NCBI RefSeq assembly: GCF_900143525.1
Contig: NZ_FREZ01000004.1
Location: 62,001-126,000, forward strand
DNA: 64,000 bases
Direction: 5' to 3'
DNA from: Ruegeria sp. Alg231-54
GTDB lineage: Bacteria > Pseudomonadota > Alphaproteobacteria > Rhodobacterales > Rhodobacteraceae
Numbering within the stretch: position 1 is the first letter of the stretch; the number at the start of each line of letters is the position of its first letter. The notes under the pieces are model-generated. The model saw only the letters and a list, made by a program, of their open reading frames with translations, did no database searches and was not told where the DNA came from. Made by a program: the position numbers and the translations under genes. Shown here in pieces: positions 22,903-32,146 of the stretch.

Positions 22903-25661
22903 CTGTTCTGGCGGGCATTGGCTTTACCGCACCGTGGGTGTTGATGGGTCTTTTGACCCTGCCGATCCTGTGGCTGATCTTGCGTGCCGTGCCACCCGCG
23001 CCGATCCGTCGGTTGTTCCCGGCCGTGACACTTCTGCTGGGGTTGAGGGATGACGAAAGCGTTTCTGACCGCACCCCATGGTGGCTGCTGTTGCTGCGCA
23101 TGCTGGCGGCGGCGGCGATTATCATTGGATTGGCCGGACCGGTCCTGAACCCCTCGCGCGATCAGGCAGGCTCGGGTCCGTTGCTGCTGGTGCTGGATGC
23201 CAGCTGGGCCGGGGCGACCCGCTGGTCAACGACGCTGGATCAGATCAATGTGCAGCTGACCGAGGCCGGGCGCGCGGGTCGCACCGTGGCTATCCTGCGC
23301 CTGACCGAACCTGAAGCCCCCGTTTTCCAAGCCGCCGAAGCATGGCGCGGCCGTTTACCCGGGCTGACCCCGACACCGTGGCAACCGACCCGGGCGCAAG
23401 TCGATATGGCGCTGGCTGCCATGGGTCAGGTGGACGGAGGGTTTGACACCCATTGGTTCAGTGATCGCCTTACCTACGAGGGGCACGAGGCGATCCTGTC
23501 TGCCCTGCGCGCGCGCGGTGATGTGACAGTCTATCAGGCCCCGTCGCCTGCGGTTGCGATTCTGCCTGCTACATATCAGGACGGGGTTATTCAATTGTCC
23601 GCGCAACGGGCGGAACCCGGTCCTGCAGATCGCATCACGATTCTGGCTCAGGGGCGTGACCCCGCCGGTGCAATGCGTGTTCTGCAATCGGCCGAGATGG
23701 AGTTTGCCAGCGGTGAGACGCAGGCGCAGGTAGAACTGTCGCTGCCTTCAGAACTGCGCGCGCGCATCACCCGGTTTGAGATTCAGGGTGAGCGTTCGGC
23801 AGGGGCCGTCACGCTGACCGATGACAGCTTGCGGCGGCGCGAAGTCGCCCTGATCGCCGGATTGCTGAATCGCGAAGGGTTAGAGCTGTTGTCGCCGTTG
23901 CATTACCTGACGCAAGTTCTGACCCCTACGGCGGACTTTGTCGATGGCGGATTGCTGGAAGTCCTGCCCGCCAATCCCGATGTGATCGTGCTGGCCGATG
24001 TGGCGAAACTGGCCGGGTCCGAACAAGCGGCGCTGGTCGAATGGGTGGAACAGGGTGGTTTGCTGCTGCGTTTTGCTGGTCCGCGGATGGCGGCCAGCGA
24101 TCTTGGCCGGGATACCGAGGATACCCTGTTGCCGGTGCGTCTGCGCAGCGGTGGACGCTCGGTCGGTGGCGCGATGAGTTGGGGCGAAGCCAAAGGGCTG
24201 GCACCTTTCCCGGAGAACTCGCCTTTCTACGGGTTAAAGGTGCCTGAAGATGTCACAGTGACCACGCAAGTTATGGCACAACCAGACCCTAATTTGGCGG
24301 ATCGGGTGATTGCCTCACTTTCGGATGGCACGCCCTTGGTGACCCGCAAAGCGTTGGGTTTGGGGCAGGTGGTACTGTTCCATGTCACAGCGGATGCGGA
24401 ATGGTCCAGCCTTCCCTTGTCTGGGCTTTTTGTTGAAATGCTGGACCGGCTGGCGGTGTCATCAGCGGCGAAATCGCGGCAGGAGTCACAGTTGCAAGGC
24501 ACCACGTGGGAACCGATTCAGGTTATGGATGGCTTTGGTGTTCTGTCTGATGCCGGAAATCTACCGGGCGTCAATGGTGTTGAGCTTGTGACCGGTCAGA
24601 TCGGTCCCGATCTGCGACCCGGCCTTTACGAAAGCGGCAAAAAGAAATTGGCACGTAATGTTCTGACCGATGAAACGGTTCTCAGCCCAGCGGTCTGGTC
24701 GTCGGATGTTCCGATCAAGGGGCAGGAAGTCAGCACCGAAACTCCCATTGGGGGCATCCTGCTGAGCCTTGCATTGCTATTACTGACGATCGACGTCATC
24801 GCCTCGCTGGCGTTGTCCGGTCGTCTGGGTCTGGCCAGGGCTGCGGCTGTCGCTCTGGGGGCGATTTTGCTGGTGCCCGAAGTACAGGCGCAAACGCCCG
24901 AAAGTACAGATTTCGCGTTGAGCGCCACACAGGAACTGGTTCTGGCGCATGTTCTGACGGGTGATCAACAGGTTGACGAAATTGCGGCTGCAGGAATGCG
25001 CGGATTGGCTCAGACGTTGTTTTTCCGAACCTCGGTAGAGCCTGCTGAACCCATTGGCGTGGATCTGGAACGGGACGAGTTGGCGTTTTTCCCGTTGCTT
25101 TATTGGCCGATCTCACCCGACCAGCCGCAACCGTCGGCTGAGGCTTATGCCAAGCTCAACGCTTACCTGCGTTCGGGCGGAATGATCCTGTTCGACACGC
25201 GAGACGCGGATGTGGCGCGCTTCGGGGCCGCCAGCCCTAATGGGCGCAAGCTGCAACAGATCGCGGCCCCGCTGAATATCCCTTCGTTAGAGCCTGTTCC
25301 GCGTGATCATGTCCTGACCCGTGCCTTCTATCTTTTGCAGGATTTCCCGGGTCGCTACGCGGGCACCGAAGTTTGGGTCGAGGCGGCACCTATGGATGCC
25401 GAGCAGATCGAAGGCATGCCGTTCCGCAACCTCAATGATAACGTGACGCCAGTGGTGATCGGCGGCAATGACTGGGGCGCGGCCTGGGCCATTGATCGCA
25501 ACGGTCAGGCACTGCTGCCGGTTGGCCGCGGCTATGCGGGTGAGCGGCAGCGCGAACTGGCAAACCGCTTTGGTGTCAATCTGGTGATGCATGTGCTGAC
25601 CGGGAACTACAAATCAGATCAGGTACACGTGCCTGCCTTGCTGGACAGGTTGGGACAATGA
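22899..25661 (+). CDS. BatA-DUF4159 membrane protein
   Basis: 920 residues from ATG 22899, overlapping the DUF58 stop as ATGA. The first 80 residues form the BatA/aerotolerance N-terminal domain with two membrane helices (GLLTLPILWLILRAVPPAPIRRLFP; a second helix near 63-80). A large periplasmic or cytoplasmic region with Rossmann-like segments follows, then a helix near residue 630-650, then a DUF4159 domain at about residues 710-915 (FFPLLYWP, YLRSGGMILFDTRD, and the LQDFPGRY and GMPFRNLNDNVTPVVIGGNDW motifs). Such fusions accompany MoxR/DUF58 in alphaproteobacteria and are proposed to be envelope-associated; no biochemical role is known. Confidence 0.85.
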   Translation: MTVLAGIGFTAPWVLMGLLTLPILWLILRAVPPAPIRRLFPAVTLLLGLRDDESVSDRTPWWLLLLRMLAAAAIIIGLAGPVLNPSRDQAGSGPLLLVLDASWAGATRWSTTLDQINVQLTEAGRAGRTVAILRLTEPEAPVFQAAEAWRGRLPGLTPTPWQPTRAQVDMALAAMGQVDGGFDTHWFSDRLTYEGHEAILSALRARGDVTVYQAPSPAVAILPATYQDGVIQLSAQRAEPGPADRITILAQGRDPAGAMRVLQSAEMEFASGETQAQVELSLPSELRARITRFEIQGERSAGAVTLTDDSLRRREVALIAGLLNREGLELLSPLHYLTQVLTPTADFVDGGLLEVLPANPDVIVLADVAKLAGSEQAALVEWVEQGGLLLRFAGPRMAASDLGRDTEDTLLPVRLRSGGRSVGGAMSWGEAKGLAPFPENSPFYGLKVPEDVTVTTQVMAQPDPNLADRVIASLSDGTPLVTRKALGLGQVVLFHVTADAEWSSLPLSGLFVEMLDRLAVSSAAKSRQESQLQGTTWEPIQVMDGFGVLSDAGNLPGVNGVELVTGQIGPDLRPGLYESGKKKLARNVLTDETVLSPAVWSSDVPIKGQEVSTETPIGGILLSLALLLLTIDVIASLALSGRLGLARAAAVALGAILLVPEVQAQTPESTDFALSATQELVLAHVLTGDQQVDEIAAAGMRGLAQTLFFRTSVEPAEPIGVDLERDELAFFPLLYWPISPDQPQPSAEAYAKLNAYLRSGGMILFDTRDADVARFGAASPNGRKLQQIAAPLNIPSLEPVPRDHVLTRAFYLLQDFPGRYAGTEVWVEAAPMDAEQIEGMPFRNLNDNVTPVVIGGNDWGAAWAIDRNGQALLPVGRGYAGERQRELANRFGVNLVMHVLTGNYKSDQVHVPALLDRLGQ

Positions 25662-27697
25662 CAGGAACCGTCATCTTCGATCCGCTGATCCCTTGGCCCA
25701 TTCTCGCCATCGTGGTGGCGATTGCTGTCGCTGGGGTTGTTCTGGCCCTGTGGCGCGGTCTGTCTGGCTGGGCTTTGCGCGGTTTGGCGGCGCTGGTTGT
25801 GATTGCTGCGCTGTCAGGTCCGGTGTACCAGGTCGAAGATCGCGCGCCGTTGACCGATATCGTTCTGATGATCGAGGATGAAAGCGCCAGTCAGACCCTT
25901 TCGGACCGGGCGGATCAGACCACGCAGGCCACAAAGGAATTGGCGGCCGAGATTGAATCCCGTGACAATACGGAACTACGCCGCATTCGCGTAGGTGACG
26001 GAAACGGGGACGAAGGCACCCAAGTTATGGCGGCCCTGAACGAAGCGTTGGCCGAAGAACCACGCGCGCGGATCGCGGGCATTTTGGTGGTGTCGGACGG
26101 CATCGTGCATGATGCCGATCAGGCCCCCGACCTGCCCGCGCCCATGCATCTTTTGCAAACAGGGCGTACAACGGATTGGGATCGCCGTCTGATCGTCCGC
26201 AATGCGCCTGCCTTTGCCATTATTGATGAACCCGTCACCTTGACCCTAAGGGTTGAGGATAGCGGTGCAGCGCCCGCTGGGGCCTCGACCGCGCCGCTCG
26301 AAATTTCGGTCGACGGGGCCGAAGCCGAACAATTCACGATTCCCATTGGCGTTGATGTTGAACTGCCGATCACGCTGCCCCATGGCGGGCGCAATGTGAT
26401 TCAGTTCACCGTGCCAGAGGCTGAGGGCGAACTGACCGATCGCAACAACACCGCGCTGATCCAGATGAACGGGGTCCGTGACCGGCTGCGCGTGTTGCTG
26501 GTTTCGGGTGAGCCGCATCCGGGCGGGCGAACATGGCGCAACCTGCTAAAATCTGACAGTTCTGTGGATCTGGTGCATTTCACCATTCTGCGCCCCCCTG
26601 AAAAGCAGGACGGGGTGCCGGTGGATGAACTTTCGCTGATCGCCTTCCCGACGCGCGAGCTGTTTCTGGAAAAGATCAACGATTTCGACCTGATCATCTT
26701 TGACCGCTACAAGCGGCGCGGCATCCTACCGGCGATCTATCTGGACAACGTCACCAACTATATCAACGAAGGCGGTGCCGTTCTTGTTGCTGCCGGGCCG
26801 GATTTTGCCAGCGCCGACAGTATCTTCCGCTCGCCTTTGGCACCAATCCTGCCTGCGCAACCCACCGCGCGGGTGATCGAGGAGCGCTATGTGCCGATGG
26901 TCACCGACTTGGGGCATCGCCATCCGGTCACGACTGACCTTGGCGACTCGGATAATTGGGGTGCTTGGCTGCGCCAGATCGACGTCAATCACCGCACGGG
27001 TGAGGTGTTGATGACAGGCGTGGATGACCGGCCTCTGTTGGTGCTCAACCGTGTTGGCGAAGGGCGCGTGGCGCTGCTGGCTTCGGACCATGCCTGGTTG
27101 TGGAGCCGGGGATTCGAAGGTGGCGGACCGCAGCTGGAATTGCTGCGCCGGTTGGCGCATTGGATGATGAAAGAGCCCGAGCTTGAGGAAGAGGCCTTGT
27201 GGGCCGAGGCCAATGGTCAGGTGATGCGCATCATCCGTCAGACGCTGGGGGATGAGGTCGGGCCGGTAACCGTAACCCGCCCGAACGGCGAAACGGTCGA
27301 GATTACCTTGGATGAGGTCTCGCCGGGGCGGTTCGAAGCACAGTATTTCGGGCCAGAAATCGGCCTCTATCGCCTTCAGGAAGGGGAACAATCCACCGTC
27401 ATCGGACTTGGCCCCGCGGCACCCAAGGAATTCGAACGTACGATCGCAACGGCCGAGGTACTGGAACCTGTGATGGCGGAATTGCGCGGCGGTACGGTGC
27501 GTTTGGAGGAGGGTTTGCCGTCGATCCGCAACGTACGTGCCGGGCGTCCCGCATCAGGGCGCGGATGGATCGGTCTGACCCCGCGCAACGCCTATGAAAC
27601 ACGTGACGTGACGCAGGCCGGGCTATTGCCACCTTGGCTTGTACTACTGCTGGCGGGCGGGTTCCTTCTGGCGGGCTGGCTGCGCGAGGGGCGGTGA
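25658..27697 (+). CDS. membrane protein with VWA-like and glutamine-amidotransferase-like region
   Basis: 679 residues. Two helices at the N-terminus (about residues 12-30 and 36-52) and one at the C-terminus (LLPPWLVLLLAGGFLLAGWL) anchor a large soluble domain. The segment LTDIVLMIEDESASQ resembles the first VWA motif but with E-D-E-S-A-S rather than D-x-S-x-S, so a metal-ion site may be altered. Around residues 340-470 there is a class I glutamine-amidotransferase-like Rossmann region without an obvious catalytic Cys. It is the last gene of the moxR run and overlaps its neighbour as ATGA. Function unknown; probably one complex with the three upstream products. Confidence 0.8.
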   Translation: MTGTVIFDPLIPWPILAIVVAIAVAGVVLALWRGLSGWALRGLAALVVIAALSGPVYQVEDRAPLTDIVLMIEDESASQTLSDRADQTTQATKELAAEIESRDNTELRRIRVGDGNGDEGTQVMAALNEALAEEPRARIAGILVVSDGIVHDADQAPDLPAPMHLLQTGRTTDWDRRLIVRNAPAFAIIDEPVTLTLRVEDSGAAPAGASTAPLEISVDGAEAEQFTIPIGVDVELPITLPHGGRNVIQFTVPEAEGELTDRNNTALIQMNGVRDRLRVLLVSGEPHPGGRTWRNLLKSDSSVDLVHFTILRPPEKQDGVPVDELSLIAFPTRELFLEKINDFDLIIFDRYKRRGILPAIYLDNVTNYINEGGAVLVAAGPDFASADSIFRSPLAPILPAQPTARVIEERYVPMVTDLGHRHPVTTDLGDSDNWGAWLRQIDVNHRTGEVLMTGVDDRPLLVLNRVGEGRVALLASDHAWLWSRGFEGGGPQLELLRRLAHWMMKEPELEEEALWAEANGQVMRIIRQTLGDEVGPVTVTRPNGETVEITLDEVSPGRFEAQYFGPEIGLYRLQEGEQSTVIGLGPAAPKEFERTIATAEVLEPVMAELRGGTVRLEEGLPSIRNVRAGRPASGRGWIGLTPRNAYETRDVTQAGLLPPWLVLLLAGGFLLAGWLREGR

Positions 27698-27701
27698 CAG
27701 G

Positions 27702-28547
27702 TCAGTCAAACACCACGCTGACTGTGGGATTGCCGGGCAAGCCGTTGTAAGACACTGATGCCCCGCCTTTACCCTTTGCAGGCGGGAATAACGGCCCGAA
27801 TGATCCGACGGAAATCAGGTCCCCCGGTTGAAATTCAATCCCTTTGGACATTAACCAAAGGGCGGCATTGGCCGGATGCCCCAGTACCGCTGTGCCCGGT
27901 ACTTGCGCCAGAATCTCGTCATCTGCGGCGCGGAGGGTGACGGTCATATCAGCCAAGGCCTGCACCATAGCTGCCGGATCGGACACAGGAATTTCTGCAC
28001 CCAAAACGCCCAGTTTCGGAGCAACGCCAATTGCTGTCAGGGTGACCGGGGTAATCGGTTCACCCTCGGCAAAGGTCAGGTCCGGCAGTTCGATAAACGG
28101 GCGGATGGCCGAGACGTGTTGCAGCACCTCCTCTGGCGACGTGGCCTGATTGATATCCGCGTCGCCAACAACCAGCACCAGATCGGCCTCAAACACCGGT
28201 CGCGCACCCCAGTCTGATGGAACGGTCGCGCCGTCATCCAGCATCATGTCGCGGAACAATACGCCCTGAACCGGTTCAGATGCGCCAAATCTTTCTTGTG
28301 CCGGCGCGCTGGTCAGACCGGCCTTGTAGCCGATGACCGGCCCCAAATGTGGCTCTAATGCGAAAACTATGCGCGCTTGCGTGCACAGCGCGTCCTTCAT
28401 TGTGCCATCAGGCGAAAGGGCAGATGTGGGCGTAGCTGAGAGGTAATCCGCGACGAACCGATCGATCTGACCATCCGTTGCGCAGCCCGCCGCCACAGGA
28501 TGAGCAAACACGCCACAGGCCAACAAAGCGCCGAAGAAACCCCGCAT
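27702..28547 (-). CDS. exported fumarylacetoacetase/2-keto-4-pentenoate hydratase-like protein
   Basis: 281 residues from ATG 28547, which follows GGAGG at six bases; the extra ten residues of the longer frame are not signal-like. A signal peptide MRGFFGALLACGVFAHPVAAGC is clear, possibly ending at Ala-Gly-Cys as a lipoprotein, so the enzyme would work outside the cytoplasm, odd for this family. The body has the hydratase features YKAGLTS, PVFEADLVLVVGDADIN (acidic metal ligands), FIELPDL and the AALWLMSK region near the end. Substrate is unknown. Convergent with the preceding block, four bases between stops. Confidence 0.8.
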   Translation of the reverse strand: MRGFFGALLACGVFAHPVAAGCATDGQIDRFVADYLSATPTSALSPDGTMKDALCTQARIVFALEPHLGPVIGYKAGLTSAPAQERFGASEPVQGVLFRDMMLDDGATVPSDWGARPVFEADLVLVVGDADINQATSPEEVLQHVSAIRPFIELPDLTFAEGEPITPVTLTAIGVAPKLGVLGAEIPVSDPAAMVQALADMTVTLRAADDEILAQVPGTAVLGHPANAALWLMSKGIEFQPGDLISVGSFGPLFPPAKGKGGASVSYNGLPGNPTVSVVFD

Positions 28548-28662
28548 ATCACACCTCCGTTTTGGCAAGAGTGGCACGAGGTTCGATCATTGGGCAACGG
28601 CTTAAACAGTTCTTCACTCTCTGCCCGGATGCTGGACACAGATTGCCACGGAAACACCAAAG

Positions 28663-30879
28663 ATGAGTCTTGCAGGAAAACTGTCACAGGAACGGCGCGC
28701 ACGTCTGGCGGCCGAGCGGTTGTTGGAAATGAAGCAGGCAGAACTGTCGGCTGCGAACCGCAAACTGGGCCTGCATGCGATGGCATTGACCAAGCGGATC
28801 GGTGAAACCCAGGCCGAGGTTGAAACGGTCCGGGGTGAGAATGAAAAGGTTAAATCCGATTTGACGGTCGCCCACGCCAAAATCGAGGTGGCCGAGCGCC
28901 GCCTCTGGCATTCAATCCAAACCATTCAGGATGGATTCGCGTTCTTCGACGAGGAAAGTCGCCTGATCGGGGCAAACGCGGCTTACTTAAGCGTCTTTGA
29001 CGGGCTGGAAGAGGTTGCGCCGGGTGTGACCTATCCGAGGATTTTGGATATTCTGACGACTGAGGGGCTGATTGACCTCGGGTCCGAGCCGACGCCCGGC
29101 TGGCGCGATAGAATGCTGCAGAGATGGGCGATGCCACACCCCCAGCCCGAGGTTATCCGGCTGTGGAACGGCCATTACATTAAGCTGATCGACCAGCGCG
29201 GTCATGGTGGCGATGTGGTGAGCTTGGCCCTGAATATCTCCGCATCCGTGCGCCATGAGGCCGAATTGACCGCTGCTCGTGAACGGGCCGAGTCGGCAAA
29301 CCGCTCCAAATCGGCCTTTCTGGCCAATATGAGCCATGAAATCCGCACCCCGATGAACGGCATCGTGGGCATGACCGAATTGCTGACCGAAACACCTTTG
29401 GATGAAGAACAACGGCTGTATTTGAACACCATCCGCAACTCGGGCGAGGCGCTTTTGGTGATTATCAACGACGTCATGGACTATTCCAAGATCGAGGCGG
29501 ACAAGCTGACCTTGCACCCGGAGCAATTCGACTTTGAACGCTGCATTATTGAGGTCGCGATGCTGCTGCAACCCAGCGTGCGCGATAAAGGTCTGACGCT
29601 ATTGGTGGATTACGATCTGTTCCTGCCCACATTGTTTGTTGGCGTTCCGGGGCGGGTCCGGCAGGTTTTGACCAATCTCGTCGGCAATGCGGTCAAGTTC
29701 ACGTCCGAGGGCCATGTCCTGATCCGGGTCACCGGCGTGCCGAACCCGGATGCCCAATCCTGCGACGTGCATGTTGCAATCGAAGATACCGGCATCGGCA
29801 TCGACGAAGACAAGATCGGGCACATTTTTGGCGAATTCAATCAGGTCGAAGACGAACGGAACCGGGCCTTTGAAGGAACCGGTCTGGGACTGGCAATAAC
29901 GAAACGGCTGATAACATTGATGGGCGGGTCGATCTGGGTGGATAGCGAGCCGGGGCAGGGGTCCTGCTTTGGCTTTCGGGTCTCACTGCCGACCGCTGAA
30001 GGCCCGCAACCTGCCCCGCCCGATCTTGACGGGCGCCTGCGCCATGTGATGATCGTCGAGGATTTGGCCGCCAACTGCGCGATCCTGTCCAAACAGCTAG
30101 GGCGGCTAGGGGTTCAGGTCACCGTTTGCACGTCGGGGCGAGAGGCGCTGACGGCGCTGAACGACAGTGTGGACCTTCTGCTGTGCGATCATGACCTGCC
30201 CGACATGGACGGGCTTGAGCTGGCTGTCCTGCTGAAAGACCGGGGGTGGGGCGCTCTGCCGATTGTCGTGATGTCGGCCAATCCCGGTGTCATTCACGCC
30301 CACCCCGCGCGCCACCTGATCGAAGGCGTTCTACAAAAGCCGATCCCCAGGGCTGAGCTATACGCGCGCCTGAAAGCGCTTGGCCACCCACAGCGCGTTG
30401 AGTCGCTTTCGGAGACCGCACCGATCAATCAGGCACCTAACCAACCCGCATGTGAAGGAACGCAGCGTATCATGCGTGTTCTGGCGGCCGAAGATAACCG
30501 GACCAACCAACTGATCCTCAAAAAGATGGTCAAAGATCTGCACATCGACCTGCGCTTTGCCAGCAACGGGATCGAAGCGGTGCAGGAGTATCAGGAGTTT
30601 GACCCCGACCTTATCTTTATGGATATCTCGATGCCTAAAATGGACGGCAAACAGGCCACAGCCGAAATCCGGCGCCGCGAGATTGAGACCGGCCGACATG
30701 TTCCTATTGTCGCTCTGACGGCTCATGCGATGGCTGGTGACGATCAGGGAATCTTATCTGCCGGGCTGGATCACTACCTGACCAAACCGCTGCAAAAGCA
30801 GACGATTCACCAGATGGTTCGGACCCATAGGCCGGATGAATGTTGCCCGGTTGTTGCAGAGGAAATCCGGGCTGACTAG
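28663..30879 (+). CDS. hybrid histidine kinase with PAS domain and two receiver domains
   Basis: 738 residues, no membrane helices, so cytoplasmic. Order: an N-terminal coiled coil (about 1-85), a PAS domain (about 86-205, QTIQDGFAFFDEESRLIGANAAYLSVF), HisKA with the phosphorylated His at residue 225 (NMSHEIRTPMNG), HATPase (about 330-450, with GIGIDEDKIGHIF and GTGLGLAITKRL), receiver 1 (about 465-585, phospho-acceptor Asp509 in LLCDHDLPDMDG) and receiver 2 (about 603-725, Asp654 in LIFMDISMPKMDG, K in LTKPLQK). No His-phosphotransfer protein or DNA-binding regulator is adjacent, so it acts with unlinked partners. The N-terminal coiled coil suggests dimerisation. Confidence 0.93.
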   Translation: MSLAGKLSQERRARLAAERLLEMKQAELSAANRKLGLHAMALTKRIGETQAEVETVRGENEKVKSDLTVAHAKIEVAERRLWHSIQTIQDGFAFFDEESRLIGANAAYLSVFDGLEEVAPGVTYPRILDILTTEGLIDLGSEPTPGWRDRMLQRWAMPHPQPEVIRLWNGHYIKLIDQRGHGGDVVSLALNISASVRHEAELTAARERAESANRSKSAFLANMSHEIRTPMNGIVGMTELLTETPLDEEQRLYLNTIRNSGEALLVIINDVMDYSKIEADKLTLHPEQFDFERCIIEVAMLLQPSVRDKGLTLLVDYDLFLPTLFVGVPGRVRQVLTNLVGNAVKFTSEGHVLIRVTGVPNPDAQSCDVHVAIEDTGIGIDEDKIGHIFGEFNQVEDERNRAFEGTGLGLAITKRLITLMGGSIWVDSEPGQGSCFGFRVSLPTAEGPQPAPPDLDGRLRHVMIVEDLAANCAILSKQLGRLGVQVTVCTSGREALTALNDSVDLLLCDHDLPDMDGLELAVLLKDRGWGALPIVVMSANPGVIHAHPARHLIEGVLQKPIPRAELYARLKALGHPQRVESLSETAPINQAPNQPACEGTQRIMRVLAAEDNRTNQLILKKMVKDLHIDLRFASNGIEAVQEYQEFDPDLIFMDISMPKMDGKQATAEIRRREIETGRHVPIVALTAHAMAGDDQGILSAGLDHYLTKPLQKQTIHQMVRTHRPDECCPVVAEEIRAD

Positions 30880-30888
30880 ATTGAACCC

Positions 30889-31350
30889 ATGTCTGAAGAT
30901 CGTGGATTTCAGCCCCGCGCGCTGGGTGAAATTGCCATCCGCTGCGTGGATATGGCCGCCATGGTCGCGTTTTATGAAAACGTGATCGGGTTAGAGCGTC
31001 TTAGCGGTGACCACAACAGCGCGATCACCTTCTTCCAAATTGCGCCCGGATATGGTGGCCACACGCAGGTCCTAGCCCTGTTTCACCACACCGCCGCCCC
31101 GCGACCAGGCCTGCATCCTATCGGATCGCAAAAACCGGTGACGGGTGGAGCGTCATCCCTGCATCACATCGCATTGTCGCTGCCATTCGACGAACAAGAG
31201 GCAGTGATGCAGTGGTATGACCACCTTGGCCAGCCCTACCGGATCGAGCAGTTCGGATGGATCGGCTGGCGCGGTATCTTCACCGAAGACCCCGAAGGCA
31301 ATACGGTTGAACTCGTCGCCTATGACCCGTCGATGTTAGATCAAGCCTGA
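30889..31350 (+). CDS. VOC superfamily (glyoxalase/dioxygenase-like) protein
   Basis: 153 residues. The paired beta-alpha-beta-beta-beta modules of the VOC fold are visible: AIRCVDMAAMVAFYENVIGLERL in the first half and SLHHIALSLPFDEQEAVMQWY with GWRGIFTEDPEGNTVELVAYDP in the second; the Glu of NTVELVAY and His of LHHIAL are typical metal ligands. Substrate is unknown. It starts ten bases after the kinase gene, so the two may be one transcript. It overlaps the end of yaaA (opposite strand) by ten bases. Confidence 0.85.
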   Translation: MSEDRGFQPRALGEIAIRCVDMAAMVAFYENVIGLERLSGDHNSAITFFQIAPGYGGHTQVLALFHHTAAPRPGLHPIGSQKPVTGGASSLHHIALSLPFDEQEAVMQWYDHLGQPYRIEQFGWIGWRGIFTEDPEGNTVELVAYDPSMLDQA

Positions 31351-32111
31351 TAGGGCCGCACAAAGACGGGTTTGTTTTCTTCAGACAAATCGGGGCGGTA
31401 TTTATAGCCACCTGAGTCAAAGTCCAGCAGTCCTTTGGGGTCGTCCAACCTGTGCTGAATGACATACCGTGCCATCGCACCGCGCGCTTTTTTGGCAAAA
31501 AAGCTCACGATCTTAGGCGTGCCTGCTTTGTCTTCCATGAAAACAGGGGTGATAACGCGCAGCTTCAGTGCTTTAAGGTCTACTGCGCCGAAATATTCCT
31601 GGCTGGCGCAGTTGACCAGAACGTCCGATCCAACCTCAACACCTTGCGCGTTGAGCGCTTTGCTCAGTTGATCGCGCCAGTATTCATACAGGTTCTTTCC
31701 GCGGCGGGTTTTAAGCTTGCTGCCCATCTCAAGCCGATAGGCCTGAATGGAATCCAGCGGGCGCAGCACACCGTAAAGACCGGACAGAATGCGAAGATGA
31801 TCCTGCGCCCAGGCCATCTCCTCGGCATCCAGCGACGCAGCTTCAAGCCCCTGATAGGTGTCGCCCGCAAAGGCCAGCGCGGCGGGGCGTGTCACATCCG
31901 CCTCGGGCGCGTCTGAGAATGCGCGATACCGGTCGCGGTTCAGGCGAGCGAGATCATCGCTTAGGTCCATCAGTTTTTTCAGATCACCCAGTGTCAGATT
32001 GCGGGCGGTTTTCGACAGGCGGATGGCATCGTCCTGAAAGTCTGGCTGCGTGACTTCGACATCCCGTTCCGCCCAGTCCAGCCGCTTGGCCGGGGAAATA
32101 ACTACCAGCAT
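31341..32111 (-). CDS. yaaA: peroxide stress protein YaaA
   Basis: 256 residues, normal length. YaaA (DUF328) lowers free intracellular iron and protects DNA from hydrogen peroxide damage in Escherichia coli, where it is OxyR-controlled. The hallmark N-terminus MLVVISPAKRLDW, LSGLYGVLRPLDSIQAYRLEMGSKL in the middle and NCASQEYF are all present. Positively charged surface residues agree with DNA binding shown for the E. coli protein. GAGAG lies before ATG 32111. It sits 35 bases from the recQ stop on the same strand and could be co-transcribed with recQ. Confidence 0.92.
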   Translation of the reverse strand: MLVVISPAKRLDWAERDVEVTQPDFQDDAIRLSKTARNLTLGDLKKLMDLSDDLARLNRDRYRAFSDAPEADVTRPAALAFAGDTYQGLEAASLDAEEMAWAQDHLRILSGLYGVLRPLDSIQAYRLEMGSKLKTRRGKNLYEYWRDQLSKALNAQGVEVGSDVLVNCASQEYFGAVDLKALKLRVITPVFMEDKAGTPKIVSFFAKKARGAMARYVIQHRLDDPKGLLDFDSGGYKYRPDLSEENKPVFVRPYQA

Positions 32112-32146
32112 ATCCGCTCTCTTTCCTTGCCTGTACTGCGCCGTAT

